A stretch of DNA of 38,635 nucleotides from an uncultured Bacteroidales bacterium (GTDB taxonomy: Bacteria; Bacteroidota; Bacteroidia; Bacteroidales; UBA932), in NCBI GenBank assembly GCA_944326365.1, contig CALVDR010000027.1, positions 1 to 38,635 on the forward strand, read 5' to 3'. Made by a program: the position numbers and the translations under genes. The notes below the pieces were generated by a model that was not told where the DNA came from, made no database searches, and worked only from the letters and a program-made list of their open reading frames with translations. The first letter of the stretch is position 1, and each line of letters starts with the position of its first letter. Positions 1 to 9,057 of the stretch are shown in pieces.

Positions 1-66
1 GCATATTTTTCTCTTTTTTAAAGTTTTTCCGCTTTTTTTGAGATTCTACAATACAGGAAATGACAG

Positions 67-113
67 TCCCTCAATGAGGGAAGATTCTGATGAAAACCGA
101 CTCTCATTGAGGG
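67..113. repeat. Paired palindromes at end of region
   Basis: CCCTCA-A-TGAGGG (68-80) is a perfect palindrome around one base. A near copy, CTCTCATTGAGGG, follows at 101-113. The outer arms 68-78 and 103-113 are also exact reverse complements (11 bp), so the region can form two small hairpins or one larger one. It lies just past the terminator of the minus-strand cluster. It may be a second terminator or the end of a neighbouring unit outside the window. The role is unknown. Confidence 0.45.
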
Positions 114-154
114 AAAAATAAAGGAGGGCAGGCGGAACAATCCGGCCACCCTCC
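114..154 (-). terminator. Intrinsic terminator of the S41 end of the cluster
   Basis: Read on the minus strand, GGAGGG and neighbouring bases (154-149) pair with CCCTCC (128-123), with a partly paired inner GC-rich stem. A U-rich run (TTTATTTTT, 122-114) follows immediately. It lies about 70 bases beyond the stop of the S41 tail remnant and should end the minus-strand transcript. Confidence 0.7.
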
Positions 155-222
155 ACCCGTAATTAAGTATGTTAAATAACGCCGGGCAGAAACCCGACGC
201 TGCGTCAGGTCAGATTATCGGG

Positions 223-438
223 TCATTCGGCATCAATAGTGATGACTTCGTCACTGTAAATGAAGTTTCCGTAACGGCCGAATTCTTTTTTCATCGGCAA
301 TTTCTTGAAAACGGAACCATCTACAGAAGGTACAGCAGACTTGGTCATGGAAGCAATAGACACATCTCCGGGAGCTACCTTGGACCATTCCGGATCAACA
401 CCGAAAAGGCAGTTGGTATAAGCCCAGTTCAAAGCCAT
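223..438 (-). pseudogene. Orphan C-terminal tail of a second S41-type peptidase
   Basis: This 71-residue reading frame starts at an ATG 28 bases after the stop of the S41 peptidase gene. Its sequence resembles the C-terminal end of that same upstream protein: MALNWAYTN.. matches YAVSWAVSW.., DPEW matches NPDW, and FGRYGNFIYSDEVITI near its end matches FGRTGTLIYTDNVIVL. No protease core, PDZ domain or signal peptide is present. The open frame continues 5' to 519, overlapping the upstream gene in another frame, and homology-like sequence (NLEVD) reaches slightly before the ATG. It is most likely the relic of a tandem paralogue after an internal deletion. Less likely, it is a stored alternative tail for recombination into the intact gene. 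The homology is seen by eye only. Confidence 0.6.
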
Positions 439-466
439 GTCCACTTCGAGGTTATATGATAAGTGT

Positions 467-2527
467 TTATTTCTCTGCGTCTGCAGGAGCCGCGTCATCA
501 TCCGGAAGGACAATGACATTGTCAGTGTATATCAGGGTGCCTGTCCTGCCGAATACAGGAGATACCGATGTGCGCCTGAGCGGAATGACATCAGTACCCA
601 CGGCCTGACTGCCGCTCCTTGTATCCGCACCGGCAAATGCCGATGAAGAAAGCTGCGGTCCAGGATAACGTACTGAGGAAGAAGTGACAACAGGTGGTGT
701 TCCCTTGTTGTTGTCCTCATACCACTGGTTCACCCAGTCAGGATTCTCTCCATCCACTATCCAGCTGACAGCCCAGCTTACCGCATATTCCCTGAACCAC
801 CATTCCCAGTCGTTCGGACCATAAGGGAACATGTAATCAATATCATCGGACGATGTCTGGATCGTGTTCTGGTTATTCACCACGAAATCAGGCTCTATCC
901 CGTCCGCATAGTCGCTGCTGTTTTCCTTTGCGTTATAGATGCGGAATGTGATCGGAGCGAATTCGAATGATCTTGTCTGGCTGTTGTTGTATATGACTGA
1001 TGTGGTCATGCCGACATTCTTGCCTTCCGTACGGCTGCCGAATGTATATACAGGGAAGTCAATACCCTTCAATGTGTTTATGACAATCTCGGCAGCAGAT
1101 GCAGTGCTCTCGGAGCAGATGACATAAAGTCTGTTTATCCCGAGATCAGGCCCGTTCCCGAGGGTATTGTGCACGTCAGGATTGTCGCTGCGCTCGAATG
1201 TCCAGGTCTCCCACTCGTCATCCGCGAATTCAAGCCTCGCCATAGTCTTCTGAAGATTGGCGGAGCCCACTATTGATGTCATAAGGTAACGGCACTGCTC
1301 CATGGCCCCGCCCACGCAGAAACGGAGATCCAGTATGAGATCCTCGATATTGTTCTGCAGAAGCTGGTTCAAAGACCACTCAAGAGAAGACTGGGCTGAC
1401 AAGTCGAAACTTTCCAGAGCCATATATCCTATCCTGTGCGGTTCACCTCCGGTTTTCGGAGCGAGCAGGATCACCGAGTTTGTCAATACCGGATTGTACT
1501 GGTATGAGCCTGCGGTGATATCGACAGACATGTTGGTGGTCATTATCCTGTAATTGCCGTTTTCATCATAGACAGGCTGCCCGTTGTCATCCAGTTCAGG
1601 CTGCTGGCGGACAAAACGCAGGGTATAGGAGCCTGAAGTGGTATAATACAGTTCCTGCTGGTACCTTGCATAATTGGACATGGTAATGGTAGTACCGTTG
1701 ACCGAATTGATCATGTCGCCTTTCTTGAGTCCGGCCGTTGCCGCAGGAGAGCCCTGATAAACATAGCCGACCACAAGTACTACAGCATCGCTTGTCGCCT
1801 CCCATCTGATAGAGTTGGTAGGACCGATTCCGAGACCTGCCTGCATTGCCCTGGTAGCAGGAGCCTTGCTGAAAGCGGCGGCGCCAGAGGTGCTTTCATT
1901 GAGGTAGGAATAGATGTACCTCTCGCCTTCATACACGGAATATTCCCTGTATATGCCGCCGTCCTCGATGTTCGTATCCCCCATCTTGGTGAGGTTCGTA
2001 TAAAGGAAGTCCGTATAAGGGGCGGAAAGGTCTATTTTGCCTTCAGCGTCCAACTGGTTATACTCGTCTTTCCAGAGATAGTTCTCTTTCAGATAAGCAT
2101 GCATCGCCGAATTGAGAGATTCGTTCAGCACGGCATCCCCGGCAGCCTGGACAAGCTCACACAGCAATGTCCTCGGATACCCGTCTACAGTGACGTACAG
2201 GGATATGGTACGTTCATCACTGCTGTTCTGGTCCACATAAATCCGGACAGAGCCGCGTCCCGCAGCACTGTTGTTGTTCATTGCCGCAATTTCGGCCCAG
2301 TCGCCCCCGTCCGAAAGCTCCAGGTCCGCGTTCCATGCTGCGGCCGCATCGAAAGTTATCGTCACAGTCTCTCCCGAGCTGCTGACAGTGTCCCCTTCCC
2401 AAGGGTTGTTGATATTGCTGATACCGTTGCCTTCCGTTTCTGCCGGACCATCCTTTTTGCATGATGATATTGAAACCAGCAATGAGGAAACCGCAATAAG
2501 AAAAATAAAATTAAAAATTCTTTTCAT
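467..2527 (-). CDS. S41 family (C-terminal processing type) peptidase lipoprotein
   Basis: Predicted surface or periplasmic serine peptidase of 686 residues. The N-terminus is a lipoprotein signal ending in the lipobox SISSC (Cys23). Residues about 45-130 look like a BACON/Ig-like domain (WNADLELSDG..W). A PDZ domain lies at about 230-310 (AGLKKGDMINSVNG). The S41 core follows: GYMALESFD, LILDLR..VGG, then ESTASAAE with the expected nucleophile Ser477, and GKNVG with Lys503, the 26-residue spacing typical of the Ser-Lys dyad. The C-terminal 120 residues form a Bacteroidales-type tail. A terminator-like hairpin upstream (2576-2616) suggests at least partly separate transcription from the lipoprotein genes before it. 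The family is secure; the substrate is unknown. Confidence 0.9.
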   Translation of the reverse strand: MKRIFNFIFLIAVSSLLVSISSCKKDGPAETEGNGISNINNPWEGDTVSSSGETVTITFDAAAAWNADLELSDGGDWAEIAAMNNNSAAGRGSVRIYVDQNSSDERTISLYVTVDGYPRTLLCELVQAAGDAVLNESLNSAMHAYLKENYLWKDEYNQLDAEGKIDLSAPYTDFLYTNLTKMGDTNIEDGGIYREYSVYEGERYIYSYLNESTSGAAAFSKAPATRAMQAGLGIGPTNSIRWEATSDAVVLVVGYVYQGSPAATAGLKKGDMINSVNGTTITMSNYARYQQELYYTTSGSYTLRFVRQQPELDDNGQPVYDENGNYRIMTTNMSVDITAGSYQYNPVLTNSVILLAPKTGGEPHRIGYMALESFDLSAQSSLEWSLNQLLQNNIEDLILDLRFCVGGAMEQCRYLMTSIVGSANLQKTMARLEFADDEWETWTFERSDNPDVHNTLGNGPDLGINRLYVICSESTASAAEIVINTLKGIDFPVYTFGSRTEGKNVGMTTSVIYNNSQTRSFEFAPITFRIYNAKENSSDYADGIEPDFVVNNQNTIQTSSDDIDYMFPYGPNDWEWWFREYAVSWAVSWIVDGENPDWVNQWYEDNNKGTPPVVTSSSVRYPGPQLSSSAFAGADTRSGSQAVGTDVIPLRRTSVSPVFGRTGTLIYTDNVIVLPDDDAAPADAEK

Positions 2528-2575
2528 CTGTTTATATTATAATTCGTCCAATAACCTTTCCGGTCGTTGAATGGA

Positions 2576-2616
2576 TTAAAAGGGAGGCGGTCCGCAAACC
2601 AATGGGCCGGCCTCCC
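2576..2616 (-). terminator. Terminator-like hairpin between DUF4988 gene and S41 gene
   Basis: On the minus strand GGGAGGC (2616-2610) pairs with GCCTCCC (2588-2582). The inner GC-rich bases pair partly, and TTTTAA follows (2581-2576). It lies 14 bases after the stop of the DUF4988 gene. Transcription may end or be reduced here before the S41 peptidase gene. I see no clear TAnnTTTG promoter in the 50 bases left before that gene. Confidence 0.6.
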
Positions 2617-2630
2617 TCAAGTTGATATGC

Positions 2631-5600
2631 CTACTTGCCAAGCAGGTCATTAAGATCTATTATCTCTGCAGGATAATAATACCCTTCAGCGTCCTGCCAT
2701 ATCACATACATGACAGAATATGTCTTGTCATAATAGAAGCCGCTGTCCGTACCATACTCCACGTCAGTGGCAGATGTTGTTCCGTCATAAGCCTGCAGAC
2801 GGGAATCAGCCAGGATGTCCGCCACTATGCGGTTCGGATAGGCATCGTCAGGATCAACTCCGCTTGCGGCAGGATTCTGGAAACTTACCCAATACCTGGC
2901 GCACTGGCTTCCTGCAGAGACATCGAACGAGAACCTGTACGGTCCGCTGTTGTCCGTAGGATTGTCCGGAAGTGCAGTGTATTCACTGATGGCCTTGCCG
3001 TTTATCTTGACGGTTATCTTCGGCCTGTTCGCCTCATAGTTGGCATTGTATTTATCGGAACCTTCCGCAGCGAACACATCAGAAAGCAGTATAGAGCTGA
3101 GTTCGACGATTTCAGGCGGATAGATGTAGCCTTCATCATCTTCCCATACAAGGTACATGTTATCGAATCCCTTATTGTATATGCCCGGATGCTCCACACC
3201 TGTCGCAGTCTGCGGATCAGAGTACACCTCCGCCCTTGAATCAGACATGATGGCAAGAGCTGTCTCATCAGGAAAATCCGGGTCTATGGTGATATAGTTC
3301 GGATTCTGGAAAGACAGCCAATATCTGCCGCACTTGTCTCCTACCTCGACATCATACGAAATAGGCAGGCTGTAGTCGGAAGGAAGAGCCGACATTTCTC
3401 CGATACCGGTATTGTTGATCTTGACATTGCTTATCTTCGGCCTGTTGGCTTCATAGTTGGCATTGTACCTGTCTGAACCTTCAGCAGCATAGATATCCCT
3501 AACGGACACTGTCTTGAAGTCACAGGAAGCCAGATGCGTAGGATTGCCCTCACTGTCGATACCGACAACAAAGACATAATATGCCATCTGGGAATTGAGA
3601 TTGCTCAGATTTATCTCGGCTGCTCCGTCCGCACCTACTTCATTTATATACTTCGTATTGTATGAGTAGCTGTCCATGGCAAGCACCTGCTCGATCTGGG
3701 CATCATCGCGTCCGCCTGCGTAAGTTCCGAACGGATACATCTTCAAACCGTTTTCATTGGTATAAAGATAGCGGTATGAAACGACACCCTTGCCGGATAA
3801 GCTTATCGTCGCATCAGTAATGCCGACATGGTCTTTAGTAAGCGTGACTTCGATATCGTTGTAAGATATGGAAGCAGATGTGACCTCCTGACGCAGCACT
3901 TCTCCGGCATTGCCGTCCTTGTCAATGGCCACGGCCACTATGTAGCCCTTCTCCCCTGCGGCAAGACCTGTCTTGGTAAACTTGTATGATGCGTCAGTCC
4001 TTGCAGTCTGTTCCATCAGATATTCCACCATAACCTCGTCTGACTCGTAGCCACCGATCTTGTCTTCTGCCAGATATGTTACATAATATTTGTAGAAGCC
4101 GTCGGACGGAGTCACCATGGCTGATACCGAAGTGTAGTCAGCAGTGATGTCGCTCAATTCCACCTTGAGGGAACCGCCTAATGTAATGGCAGGGATTGTC
4201 ACTTCGTATGTATAGATGTCCTCTTCAGTGTATGAACCGGCATTCCTTACCGGTACTACCATCAGGATATAAGTTGTTCCCGGGAATATTTCATTAGGCA
4301 TTATCTCGCCGTAATCATCTTCCGGAGCGCCGAATTCGGTGAGCTGTCCCGAGAAATCGTCATTCAGCATGCTGTACAGATCACCGACTGCACTTGAACC
4401 GGCATTGAGGTTGTCGAGTACATTCGTCGCATTAAAGCTCTCCTTGTCGAAAACAGCTGCATAATACGAAGAAAGACCTGATACGTTGACATTTACAGCT
4501 GCATTTTCAAAGGTGATATCAGAAACCTGTATCTCAACGCCCTTGCCTTCGATCACCTCGAAGATAATGTCATTCGGGTCAAGAGGTACAATTTCCGAAT
4601 AATCTTCAGTAAACCAGCTGTCAAGGCACCATACCACGTAAGTCTGCTTCTCATCATATTTTACAAGGGATTCAAGTGAAAGTCCGCTTATCGGATCCAT
4701 TGAGAACAGAGCCCTTGTGTCAGACAGGAGATTCTCTGCCAGAGTTTCAGGCGAGAAGTCTTCGATAAGCGAAGCTCCATAATAAAATCCGTTCCACAGG
4801 TCATCATCGCCCCAAGGATCATACGAATTTGTGATGGATATTGACATATCCGGCCCGATCGTGATGACGTGCGGAGCTTCTCCGACCTCTACAGACACTT
4901 CGCACATTGAGAATTCCTTGCTTGAAGAGACTGCAAGCACAGATACCTTGCCTTCAGTTTCAGCATACGGGTTGTCTGCAGACGGTGCCGTGATGGACAG
5001 GATGTTGCCATCCACCGAAGCCTTCCAGCCATCCGGTTTCATGACTGCAGTCTTGACTGCGTTCTTCAGGGTAAGCTCAAGCTCTATAGTCTGTCCGGCA
5101 GATACATACTGCTTGCCGGCGAACACAGAGCATTCGAAATCCGTGAGTTTGGCTACCTTGATGCTGGAACCGTCACCGAGAGTGAAATATACATAAGACT
5201 CGTCCTCGTCGACTTTTGAGAAAATAGACGCCCCGTCTACAGCCTTGATGCCCGTATCAAGCCAGGAGGATCCGTCAGGAGAGACCTCCCACATGTCTGT
5301 ATCCGGGTTCACACGTATGCCCGGAGTGACAGAAACAGGCACCTTATTGCCGTCATCCAGCATAGGCTCGCCGTCCAGAGTCCAGTAGTATTCGCCGTTT
5401 TCCTCCATGACTCCTATTACGGAAGAAGCCTCGGATCCGGCTTTGGACACCTCTATGGTCTCGCCGCTGGAAAGGACGATGGTGTAGATACCGGTCTCTT
5501 CATCCAGCACACACGATACCACCGATACATTTTCCTCCAGCATGCCCTGTATGGAGGATATCTGGTCCTGTATGTCCGCGGCAAGTTCATCTACACGGTT

Positions 5601-5720
5601 TTCCAGATCCGTGATCCTGTCGTCTAGCTCGGAAATGTTACAAGACACCGCTGCCGGAGTCAGGACAATGAGGGAGGACACCAGCAGGTGCCCCATCCCT
5701 CTAAACAACTGTAATTTCAT
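2631..5720 (-). CDS. DUF4988-type (PL29 N-terminal-like) lipoprotein with duplicated C-terminal module
   Basis: Large cell-surface lipoprotein of 1029 residues from the chosen ATG. An in-frame ATG 30 bases upstream would overlap the previous gene by 4 bases and put a poor leader before the signal peptide. The lipobox is AAVSC (Cys27). A short coiled coil follows (ISELDDRITDLENRVDEL, about 28-60), then DUF4988-like repeats (VVSCVLDEETGIYTIVLSSG.., DGSSIKVAKL). Fn3-like stretches fill about 200-740. The last 290 residues are two tandem copies of one module (about 741-879 and 880-1029), each opening with AAEGSD(R/K)YNANYEANRPKI. The role is probably ligand capture or display alongside the SusCD pair. 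No enzyme motif is visible. Confidence 0.8.
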   Translation of the reverse strand: MKLQLFRGMGHLLVSSLIVLTPAAVSCNISELDDRITDLENRVDELAADIQDQISSIQGMLEENVSVVSCVLDEETGIYTIVLSSGETIEVSKAGSEASSVIGVMEENGEYYWTLDGEPMLDDGNKVPVSVTPGIRVNPDTDMWEVSPDGSSWLDTGIKAVDGASIFSKVDEDESYVYFTLGDGSSIKVAKLTDFECSVFAGKQYVSAGQTIELELTLKNAVKTAVMKPDGWKASVDGNILSITAPSADNPYAETEGKVSVLAVSSSKEFSMCEVSVEVGEAPHVITIGPDMSISITNSYDPWGDDDLWNGFYYGASLIEDFSPETLAENLLSDTRALFSMDPISGLSLESLVKYDEKQTYVVWCLDSWFTEDYSEIVPLDPNDIIFEVIEGKGVEIQVSDITFENAAVNVNVSGLSSYYAAVFDKESFNATNVLDNLNAGSSAVGDLYSMLNDDFSGQLTEFGAPEDDYGEIMPNEIFPGTTYILMVVPVRNAGSYTEEDIYTYEVTIPAITLGGSLKVELSDITADYTSVSAMVTPSDGFYKYYVTYLAEDKIGGYESDEVMVEYLMEQTARTDASYKFTKTGLAAGEKGYIVAVAIDKDGNAGEVLRQEVTSASISYNDIEVTLTKDHVGITDATISLSGKGVVSYRYLYTNENGLKMYPFGTYAGGRDDAQIEQVLAMDSYSYNTKYINEVGADGAAEINLSNLNSQMAYYVFVVGIDSEGNPTHLASCDFKTVSVRDIYAAEGSDRYNANYEANRPKISNVKINNTGIGEMSALPSDYSLPISYDVEVGDKCGRYWLSFQNPNYITIDPDFPDETALAIMSDSRAEVYSDPQTATGVEHPGIYNKGFDNMYLVWEDDEGYIYPPEIVELSSILLSDVFAAEGSDKYNANYEANRPKITVKINGKAISEYTALPDNPTDNSGPYRFSFDVSAGSQCARYWVSFQNPAASGVDPDDAYPNRIVADILADSRLQAYDGTTSATDVEYGTDSGFYYDKTYSVMYVIWQDAEGYYYPAEIIDLNDLLGK

Positions 5721-5746
5721 AATGTAAAATTTTAGTGTAACGTCAA

Positions 5747-7957
5747 TCAATATCTAGGTACCGTAACATACTGTACAGTCATGCCGTACCATTCTTCAAG
5801 AGTGTACTCGTTGCCTTCTCCGTCTATGATAAGGGTAGCAAGGGCACTCTCTGTGTCACCTGTACCGTAGGCATATGCGATAGCCACTGTAAGCTCGCTG
5901 TCAAGCGCCGGTATAGTCACCCTCGGCTGTATATTGGTAGAAGTGGAAAGTCCCTGTTCTCCGAGAACTGTCCTCTGCCATGCGTTCTTGATACCGGTGT
6001 AGTCTGATGAATTCTTGTCCAGCAGACGGTCAAGACGGAGGTCTGACGCTGCAGGGCCGGCGCCGCCGCTATATGTGGCCACCATATAGTAGATGGTGGT
6101 GATATCGTCATTCGCGTAGAATGTGAAGGCCACCTCACCGGTCGACGCGGTGCTGTATTCGATCTTCTCTATCTGAGGGTTGCTTCCGCCTTCATTGGAA
6201 AGGGTCGTACCTGAGCAGGTCTTGACATGGCCGAGGACACCGTTTACATCCTCTGCGATATACGCGAACTGGTATGTTGTTTTAGGGCTGTAGCCCGATA
6301 CCTTTATAGGATCCAATGACGGGATGGCAAGCGCATTCACGAAGTCCGGCCACCTGGTCTGGTAAGGGTCATTGTGTCTGAAATCAAGGAACCAGTAGAG
6401 CCATCCCTTGCCGTCTCCGGGATCCTTGTCATAACGGTAATCATCACTTATCACTTCAGGGAAATCATACCCGTTGTCCGGTATTATAGGGAATGCGTTG
6501 CGGTGCATGATAAGGGCTGTCTTGTCCGAGCTGTAGGTGAACTTCAGAGTAAGCGCAGACCTGGTGGCATCCACTATTTCCATATAGGCATCCTCTATGG
6601 ATTCGCCCGGCTGATCCCTGACAAGCTTCTTGGTAGTGAAAGTGGTCTCCGAAAGCTGGAGGTCTGAAGTCTGGCCGTATTCATTCCTGGTCACATACAG
6701 GAAGGCATACTCTGTCTCCGGAGTAAGCTCGTTCTGAAGGTCAGGATAAGTATATACAGAGCCTACAGGGACTGAGGACGGACGTGTCACACCCCAGCCG
6801 CCATTGCGTATTTCAAGCACCTTGGCTTCTCTCTCTGTTCCTTCAAGTGCCATGGCTGCCTCAGCTTCAGCCTTTGTAAGAAGCTGGTAATATGCAGCAT
6901 AACAATTTGCGCCGAGGACAACATCGAACTTGGCTATGGTTGCCGCGTAGGCAGAAGGAGCCCTGAATTCGCACTCGCCGTCAGGAGCATCATCCGGAAC
7001 ATCCTTGAGAGTACAGTCCTGACGGGTGATTCTTGCCGCAGGAGTGAAATCGGAAGCGAAAGCGACTGCCGCGAAACAATATTCGGACTCCGGCTCGATA
7101 TCTGAAATCCTGAACTGGAGGTTCATGTCGGATATGCTTATCGGTGTGGCGTAAGTATGACAGAGAAGGTCATGGAACATTTCGTCACCATACGCATTGA
7201 CATATTCGTCTATCTGGGCGCGCGTATTGCCGATATAGCTTATATATGCGCAGCCTGCACCCGGAGTGAGGGTGACACCTACGGAATTGATGCTCGGCTC
7301 AAGAGCGACATCGACTTTAACATCGTCGGAAGCCTCCTTAGGTGTAGCCTCAACATGGCATATCGCCATGTCCCCGAGACGGGTGGCAGCATCATCGAAG
7401 CATGCCTGTACGACCACAAGATACTCGACACCCGGCATGATAGGATAAGGCACAATGCTTGAGCTGGCAAGATCGATCTCTACTGAATTGAAATCATCGC
7501 CAAGGCTTTCCCTTGCGTAGAGCACTCCGCCGGAAGAGACGCCTTCCTCATCCTTGAGGGATATGGCCTGGGCGATATAGTTGCTTGTTTCCTCTACGGT
7601 AAGAGACTGTTTGCCTTCGGCATGCATAGCCTCAAGCAGGGTATTATAAAGTGTTCCCATAGGATACACCTGTACCAGGAAACTGTTGATGTCAGTACCC
7701 GGTTCGCAGACGAACTGGATATTGTTCGATGAAATCTGGGAAATCGACACAGAAACACCGGTAGTGCTGCCGACATAGCTTCCGTCGACATAACGGATAG
7801 GAGTGATGCAGTCGGTAGTCACATAGGTGTTACCCTTGTCATCGACCTCCTGCCCATTATCAGGAGCAGGTTTTTCTGTCTCGCAAGAGACGACCATCAT
7901 CCCTGCTATTGCCGCCAGGGATGACAGAAGAATGCTTTTGAATTTGATGTTCATCAT
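5747..7957 (-). CDS. Fn3-like repeat surface lipoprotein
   Basis: Lipoprotein of 736 residues with a clear signal peptide and lipobox MVVSC (Cys25). The first two codons are both ATG and either may start. The body is acidic and beta-rich, with at least three to four Fn3-like segments recognisable by endings such as PGVEYLVVVQA, PESEYCFAAVAFA, PETEYAFLYVTRN and PKTTYQFAYIAED. No catalytic motif is seen. It sits 29 bases after the last Omp28-like gene and 26 bases before the DUF4988 gene, so it should be co-transcribed with them. By position it is an accessory surface protein of the SusCD cluster. Function is unknown. Confidence 0.75.
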   Translation of the reverse strand: MMNIKFKSILLSSLAAIAGMMVVSCETEKPAPDNGQEVDDKGNTYVTTDCITPIRYVDGSYVGSTTGVSVSISQISSNNIQFVCEPGTDINSFLVQVYPMGTLYNTLLEAMHAEGKQSLTVEETSNYIAQAISLKDEEGVSSGGVLYARESLGDDFNSVEIDLASSSIVPYPIMPGVEYLVVVQACFDDAATRLGDMAICHVEATPKEASDDVKVDVALEPSINSVGVTLTPGAGCAYISYIGNTRAQIDEYVNAYGDEMFHDLLCHTYATPISISDMNLQFRISDIEPESEYCFAAVAFASDFTPAARITRQDCTLKDVPDDAPDGECEFRAPSAYAATIAKFDVVLGANCYAAYYQLLTKAEAEAAMALEGTEREAKVLEIRNGGWGVTRPSSVPVGSVYTYPDLQNELTPETEYAFLYVTRNEYGQTSDLQLSETTFTTKKLVRDQPGESIEDAYMEIVDATRSALTLKFTYSSDKTALIMHRNAFPIIPDNGYDFPEVISDDYRYDKDPGDGKGWLYWFLDFRHNDPYQTRWPDFVNALAIPSLDPIKVSGYSPKTTYQFAYIAEDVNGVLGHVKTCSGTTLSNEGGSNPQIEKIEYSTASTGEVAFTFYANDDITTIYYMVATYSGGAGPAASDLRLDRLLDKNSSDYTGIKNAWQRTVLGEQGLSTSTNIQPRVTIPALDSELTVAIAYAYGTGDTESALATLIIDGEGNEYTLEEWYGMTVQYVTVPRY

Positions 7958-7986
7958 ACTTGTATTTGTTAAGTGATTTTACTGTT

Positions 7987-9057
7987 TCAGTCAACATAAT
8001 TGAGCGGAGTATCGCCATCCTTGAACTGACATACGGCCATGTTGTTCACATACCCGTTCTCATCTATTGCAAGCGCATAGACGGAAGTGTTGTCCAGGTT
8101 CCATTCCTGGTCCGGAGTCACGCTGTATGTCCTGGTGGCAGAGGCATCTTTCTCTACAGTACCGAGATTGTCACCCTTGTATGTCGAAGACAGCAGCCTG
8201 CGGGCCACATAGTGATGCACATAGTCCGGTCTGGATACCTGCCCCTCGGTCTGGCTCGCCACTATGTCATTCTCCACCACATATACTGCAAGACGATATG
8301 TGGAAGTGAGTTCAGACGCCAGTTCGACAGTGATTTCCGCAGACCCTGCAGACTCGTCATAGTCAGACTTGACAGCCACCCCGCAATGTGCCGCATATTC
8401 TCCGAAAGCAGCCTCGATGGCAGGATCCAGGAGAGACTGTTCATTCGTGAGCGACAGAGTCTGCCTCATGTCCACCGAAGCGGAAGGATAGCCCTGGACC
8501 TTCATGTCTTTGGCTATTTCGTCTTCCTGAGGGAATGCCATTATGTCTCCGCCCTGGGCAGAATGAAGCGAGAGGATATGCAGAATATCCCGGCCGTAAA
8601 TGTCAACAGTCATGTCCAGATACCTGTATCCGCTCGGACAGAAGGAGCATGTCTGATATGTGAAATACATGATGCACACTTCCCTGACAAACTTCGACGG
8701 CTCTGACGGGACATCCGTACCGCTCTGCTCTGCAGTAACGCTCACAGGTATGGACACCCTGCCGCCGTATGATGCCGTGAAAGAATATGTTCCCGGCGTC
8801 ACGGTAGAAAAAGCCGGTCCTTCAAGCACCGAACCGTCATTCACGCATGTGATGACTGCATCCGCAGTAACATCGGTATTTCCCGCGAATACCGTAAATG
8901 TGACGGCATCATTTCCGTCAGCCGTTATTGAAGACTTGTCCGCATCGAGGAAGATATCCCCGGTATCATCTCCGGACTGGCCTTCACAGGCAACAGCCAA
9001 GAATGCCATGCCTGCCAATAAGATGTATCCTGTCTTTCTCAACATAGTCCTATTCAT
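7987..9057 (-). CDS. Omp28-related thioredoxin-fold lipoprotein (CSFC)
   Basis: Third of three tandem paralogues, 356 residues. Lipobox AVAC (Cys24) is followed by an Ig-like domain opening with ADKSSITADGNDAVTF (about 38-110). An Omp28/thioredoxin-like domain begins near residue 122, with the redox-type pair Cys137-Cys140 in TCSFCP. Omp28 proteins take their name from a Porphyromonas outer-membrane protein; their substrate is not established. The start ATG overlaps the end of the previous gene in the octamer ATGAATAG, and a second ATG lies 12 bases downstream, so the exact start is ambiguous. Translational coupling is likely. It belongs to the SusCD operon. Confidence 0.85.
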   Translation of the reverse strand: MNRTMLRKTGYILLAGMAFLAVACEGQSGDDTGDIFLDADKSSITADGNDAVTFTVFAGNTDVTADAVITCVNDGSVLEGPAFSTVTPGTYSFTASYGGRVSIPVSVTAEQSGTDVPSEPSKFVREVCIMYFTYQTCSFCPSGYRYLDMTVDIYGRDILHILSLHSAQGGDIMAFPQEDEIAKDMKVQGYPSASVDMRQTLSLTNEQSLLDPAIEAAFGEYAAHCGVAVKSDYDESAGSAEITVELASELTSTYRLAVYVVENDIVASQTEGQVSRPDYVHHYVARRLLSSTYKGDNLGTVEKDASATRTYSVTPDQEWNLDNTSVYALAIDENGYVNNMAVCQFKDGDTPLNYVD

